From Methylocapsa sp. S129 (lineage in GTDB: Bacteria; Pseudomonadota; Alphaproteobacteria; Rhizobiales; Beijerinckiaceae), in the NCBI RefSeq assembly GCF_009765995.1, contig NZ_LMUI01000024.1:73882-137881 (forward strand): DNA of 64,000 nt, in the 5' to 3' direction. Of the stretch, positions 61,766-64,000 are shown one piece after another. The notes under the pieces were generated by a model, which had not been told where the DNA came from, did not search any database, and was given only the letters and a program-made list of their open reading frames with translations. Made by a program: the position numbers and the translations under genes. Within the stretch, counting starts at the first letter, position 1. Each line of letters opens with the position of its first letter.

Positions 61766-62104
61766 TCAGAGGGCGTCTGAATCTTTTTCGCCAGTGCGGA
61801 TGCGGACCGCCGAGTCGATGCCGTAAACGAAGATCTTGCCGTCGCCGATCTGGCCGGTGCGCGCGGCCGCCGTGATGGCTTCGATGACCTGATCGACAAG
61901 ATTGGCGTTGACCGCGACTTCGATCTTCAGCTTGGGCAGAAAGCTCACGGCATATTCCGCGCCGCGGTAGATTTCCGTGTGCCCCTTCTGCCGGCCATAG
62001 CCTTTGACTTCGGTGACCGTCAGGCCGTGCACGCCGATGGAGGTGAGCGCGTCGCGCACCTCCTCAAGCTTGAACGGCTTAATCACTGCCATTACTATTT
62101 TCAT
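61766..62104 (-). CDS. glnK: PII signal-transduction protein GlnK
   Basis: A 112-residue nitrogen sensor that blocks AmtB when ammonium is plentiful. The PII signatures are complete: KIVMAVIKPFKLEEVRDAL, the T-loop GYGRQKGHTEIYRGAEY with the uridylylated Tyr at residue 51, and TGQIGDGKIFVYGIDSAVRIRTGE. The ATG at 62104 is used (an earlier in-frame ATG adds three residues). It is cotranscribed with amtB and sits behind a sigma-54 promoter. Confidence 0.96.
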   Translation of the reverse strand: MKIVMAVIKPFKLEEVRDALTSIGVHGLTVTEVKGYGRQKGHTEIYRGAEYAVSFLPKLKIEVAVNANLVDQVIEAITAAARTGQIGDGKIFVYGIDSAVRIRTGEKDSDAL

Positions 62105-62650
62105 GTGCCTCATCCCAGCTTGGCGGTTCCCAGGGCTTAGAGAACGAGCGCCCCCATCCCCGCGCGGTGTCGGCTGGGCGCGCCAAAGTCGCCCCGCTCA
62201 CGGGCTTTCTTAACAAGCCTTGTGCCAAGCAGGTTCTGGCAAGGTAAGTCTATGAAATATTGGAATATTCAGCGGGAATGGAAGGGGATGCCCTTCTCCA
62301 GCTTTCCGCCGCGCTGGCTGCGTTGATTAAAAAATGGGCGCCTAGAAATCGGGCTGCGAACCCACGATCTGCCGGGCGAAAGGCTTGCCAGAGTTCCGCA
62401 GGCCCCGACAGCGACAAAATTCCTCAGCGCGGCAAAATGATGCGATGCGCCACACGCTGAAGCGATGCCGACTTCGTGGCGTCACAGAACACCTCCTGCT
62501 CCCGTCTTGAGAGCGCCGCACGGTTTTGCCATGATGCGCCGGAGCGCATGCTGGCGCGCCAGGGAAGCTTCCTAGCAGTGCATAACCTCGATGCGTCTGC
62601 GTCCGCGAGGCCATCGCGGAGCGGGATTTCGGCTGGGCTTCGGGCGGAAC
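62105..62650. promoter_or_regulatory. Intergenic region between glnK and the hydrolase gene
   Basis: About 545 bases with no recognised gene. It carries the sigma-54 promoter of glnK at 62212-62227. The rest, including an A+T-rich patch at about 62245-62275, shows no clear feature. Confidence 0.45.
62212..62227 (-). promoter_or_regulatory. Sigma-54 (RpoN) promoter of glnK-amtB
   Basis: On the minus strand TGGCAC-N5-TTGTT, matching the -24/-12 consensus TGGCAC-N5-TTGCW with one change, about 110 bases before the glnK start. glnK-amtB is a classic NtrC/RpoN target. I did not find an NtrC site upstream by eye. Confidence 0.75.
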
Positions 62651-63910
62651 ATGCGCAACTTGCTGATGGCGATTGTGGCGGTATCCATGACTTGGATGCA
62701 CAACGCTCAGGCCCAACCGCTGACCGTTGATCCGGAGTCGGTCGTTCCGCTGCCCGACAAGTTCGATATGGAGATTCCGGCGCCCGACGCGCCGCCCGAG
62801 ATCGCCCGCTTTCAAGGCGCGTGGATCGGGACCTGGCATGACGACAGGCATATTCTCGTGGTCGAGCGCGTCACGCCCGATGGGCATGCGAACGTGGTTT
62901 TTGCGCAAGCAGACTCGGCGTTCTACGGCACGAATCGGGAGTGGTGGCGGGACCAGGCGACGATCGTCGACGGCGTGCTGACCATGACGGGATTTCGCAC
63001 CTTCCGATACGCCTTCGATGGTCCCGACCGGCTGTACATGACCGCGACCCTTAAAAACGGCGGCGTGACCTCGGGAACGCTGGTCCGCACCGATGCGGCG
63101 CGCCTTGCGGCAGGGGATCGACCGATCGAATGGCCCTGGCCCGGCGCGCGCGTATCGATTCCGCATCTTACGGTTCGAACGCCCGATGGCGCACGGCCAA
63201 TCATGCTCGAGGCGACATTCTATCCGCCCGCCGGTCCTGGGCCGGCGCCGCTGGCGATCATCACCCACGGATCGGAAGTCGGCCGAAATCAGCTCAGGAC
63301 CTGGTCATTCTCGACCGAGGCGCATTGGCTGCGCGACAAAGGTTTTGCCGTGCTTGCGCTGATGCGCCGTGGATACGGAAGGTCCGAGGGAATCAACGGC
63401 GAGGATGATTTTGGACGCGATCATGAGGGTAGCCTCGTTGATGTTTCGTCAGGCGTCGCGCAAGCCGTCGAGGATCTGGAATCGGCGATCGCCTATGGCC
63501 GCAAACTGCCGGGCGTAAGGCCGGGGCCGGTACTGCTCGCCGGCCAGTCGCGCGGCGGGTTTCTCGCCATGCACTATGCCGGCCTCAAGCCCAGCGAGGT
63601 CATGGGCGTGGTGAATTTCTCCGGCGGCTGGTATCCCTACGGACCGGTGACCACGCCGTATTATGCGAATGCTGGCCGCGGCGCGGCGGACAAGGTTCCG
63701 CAGCTTTGGCTCTATGCGGACAACGACAAGCTCTATGATGAAGCCCTGATCCGGGAATATTATCAGGCCTTCACGGCGGCCGGCGGTCGCGCGCGTTTTG
63801 AGCTCATCGACGGCGTTCCGGGCGACGGCCATTTGCTGCGGCTTTATCCCGAGAGGTGGCGGCCGATTGCGGATCAATTCCTGGCGACGCTCGATCTCAA
63901 ACGGCCTTGA
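62651..63910 (+). CDS. Secreted alpha/beta hydrolase family protein
   Basis: About 419 residues from the ATG at 62651, preceded by GGCGGA. A signal peptide (LLMAIVAVSMTWMHNAQAQ) is followed by an N-terminal beta-rich domain (ARFQGAWIGTWHDDRHILVV), then the alpha/beta hydrolase: oxyanion loop PLAIITHGSEVGRN, the nucleophile elbow LLAGQSRGGFLAM with Ser near residue 301, the acid in LWLYADNDKLYDE and the final His in GVPGDGHLLRL. These suggest an esterase or peptidase of the dienelactone hydrolase-like group. The substrate is unknown. It stands alone on the plus strand near the right edge. Confidence 0.9.
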   Translation: MRNLLMAIVAVSMTWMHNAQAQPLTVDPESVVPLPDKFDMEIPAPDAPPEIARFQGAWIGTWHDDRHILVVERVTPDGHANVVFAQADSAFYGTNREWWRDQATIVDGVLTMTGFRTFRYAFDGPDRLYMTATLKNGGVTSGTLVRTDAARLAAGDRPIEWPWPGARVSIPHLTVRTPDGARPIMLEATFYPPAGPGPAPLAIITHGSEVGRNQLRTWSFSTEAHWLRDKGFAVLALMRRGYGRSEGINGEDDFGRDHEGSLVDVSSGVAQAVEDLESAIAYGRKLPGVRPGPVLLAGQSRGGFLAMHYAGLKPSEVMGVVNFSGGWYPYGPVTTPYYANAGRGAADKVPQLWLYADNDKLYDEALIREYYQAFTAAGGRARFELIDGVPGDGHLLRLYPERWRPIADQFLATLDLKRP

Positions 63911-64000
63911 AGCGGCACACAATTCTGCGCGTTCTGATAGGATCGCCCGTTGCTTGTCCCTCTCGAAGTCACGCGCCCTCTCGCCGCCGCCGGATCAGAC

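Noticed and set aside
1-64000. tRNA, rRNA, CRISPR arrays, insertion sequences, prophage
   Set aside because: Read by eye; no cloverleaf tRNA with TTCRA arm, no regularly spaced repeats and no transposase, integrase or phage structural gene were recognised.

Overview
The window looks like a chromosomal segment of a GC-rich, flagellated alphaproteobacterium of the order Hyphomicrobiales (Rhizobiales), possibly Beijerinckiaceae or Methylocystaceae. The order is inferred from the flagellar genes: motB-motC-fliK plus a lytic transglycosylase, motE between flgI and flgH, and the order motA-fliM-fliN-fliG-flhB then flgB-flgC-fliE-flgG-flgA-flgI-motE-flgH-fliL-fliP are typical of rhizobial clusters. 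The family is a guess.

Layout. 1-3195: an RND efflux permease on the minus strand that runs off the left edge and carries an unusual Ser/Thr/Ala-rich insert. 3324-3707: a small exported protein. 4000-29000: a flagellar cluster. It holds a minus-strand operon from fliF to the transglycosylase; a plus-strand flagellin with a 5' inverted repeat and a terminator; a TPR-SPINDLY glycosyltransferase beside the flagellin; a long minus-strand operon from motA to fliP; and the divergent plus-strand genes flgF, fliI and a membrane-anchored protein. It encodes most of the C-ring, export ATPase, rod, P- and L-rings, stator and MS-ring. flhA, fliQ, fliR and the hook, hook-cap and junction genes are not in the window.

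29000-33500: a GGDEF protein, a J-domain-like protein, a DXD glycosyltransferase, a DUF3018/MazF toxin-antitoxin pair and a zinc-free alcohol dehydrogenase-like oxidoreductase. 33500-38500: a group with a sulfur flavour (TauE/SafE transporter, O-acetylhomoserine sulfhydrylase, flavin reductase, YeiH-type exporter). It is interrupted by two structured repeats: a 97-nt cloverleaf-like element and a 221-bp element with 50-nt inverted arms. 38700-48700: assorted genes (HNH nuclease, minimal metallopeptidase, cNMP-binding protein, OmpR-type regulator, DUF1800/DUF1501 pair, AraC with DUF2000, GNAT, MFS transporter). 48700-51000: a TadG/TadE pair. 51400-52750: two paralogous small proteins of unknown function, the second behind a diverged direct repeat. 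52900-56900: HxlR and a QorB-like quinone reductase, exonuclease III, LolA, and a ParE/RelB pair with a clear palindromic operator. 57100-62200: FtsK and glnK-amtB, with a sigma-54 promoter and a strong terminator. 62650-63910: a secreted alpha/beta hydrolase.

No rRNA, tRNA, CRISPR array, insertion sequence or prophage was recognised. The most unusual items are the cloverleaf element at 33558-33654, the SPINDLY glycosyltransferase next to flagellin, the duplicated unknown genes near 51.4-52.8 kb with their repeated leader, and the insert in the RND pump.
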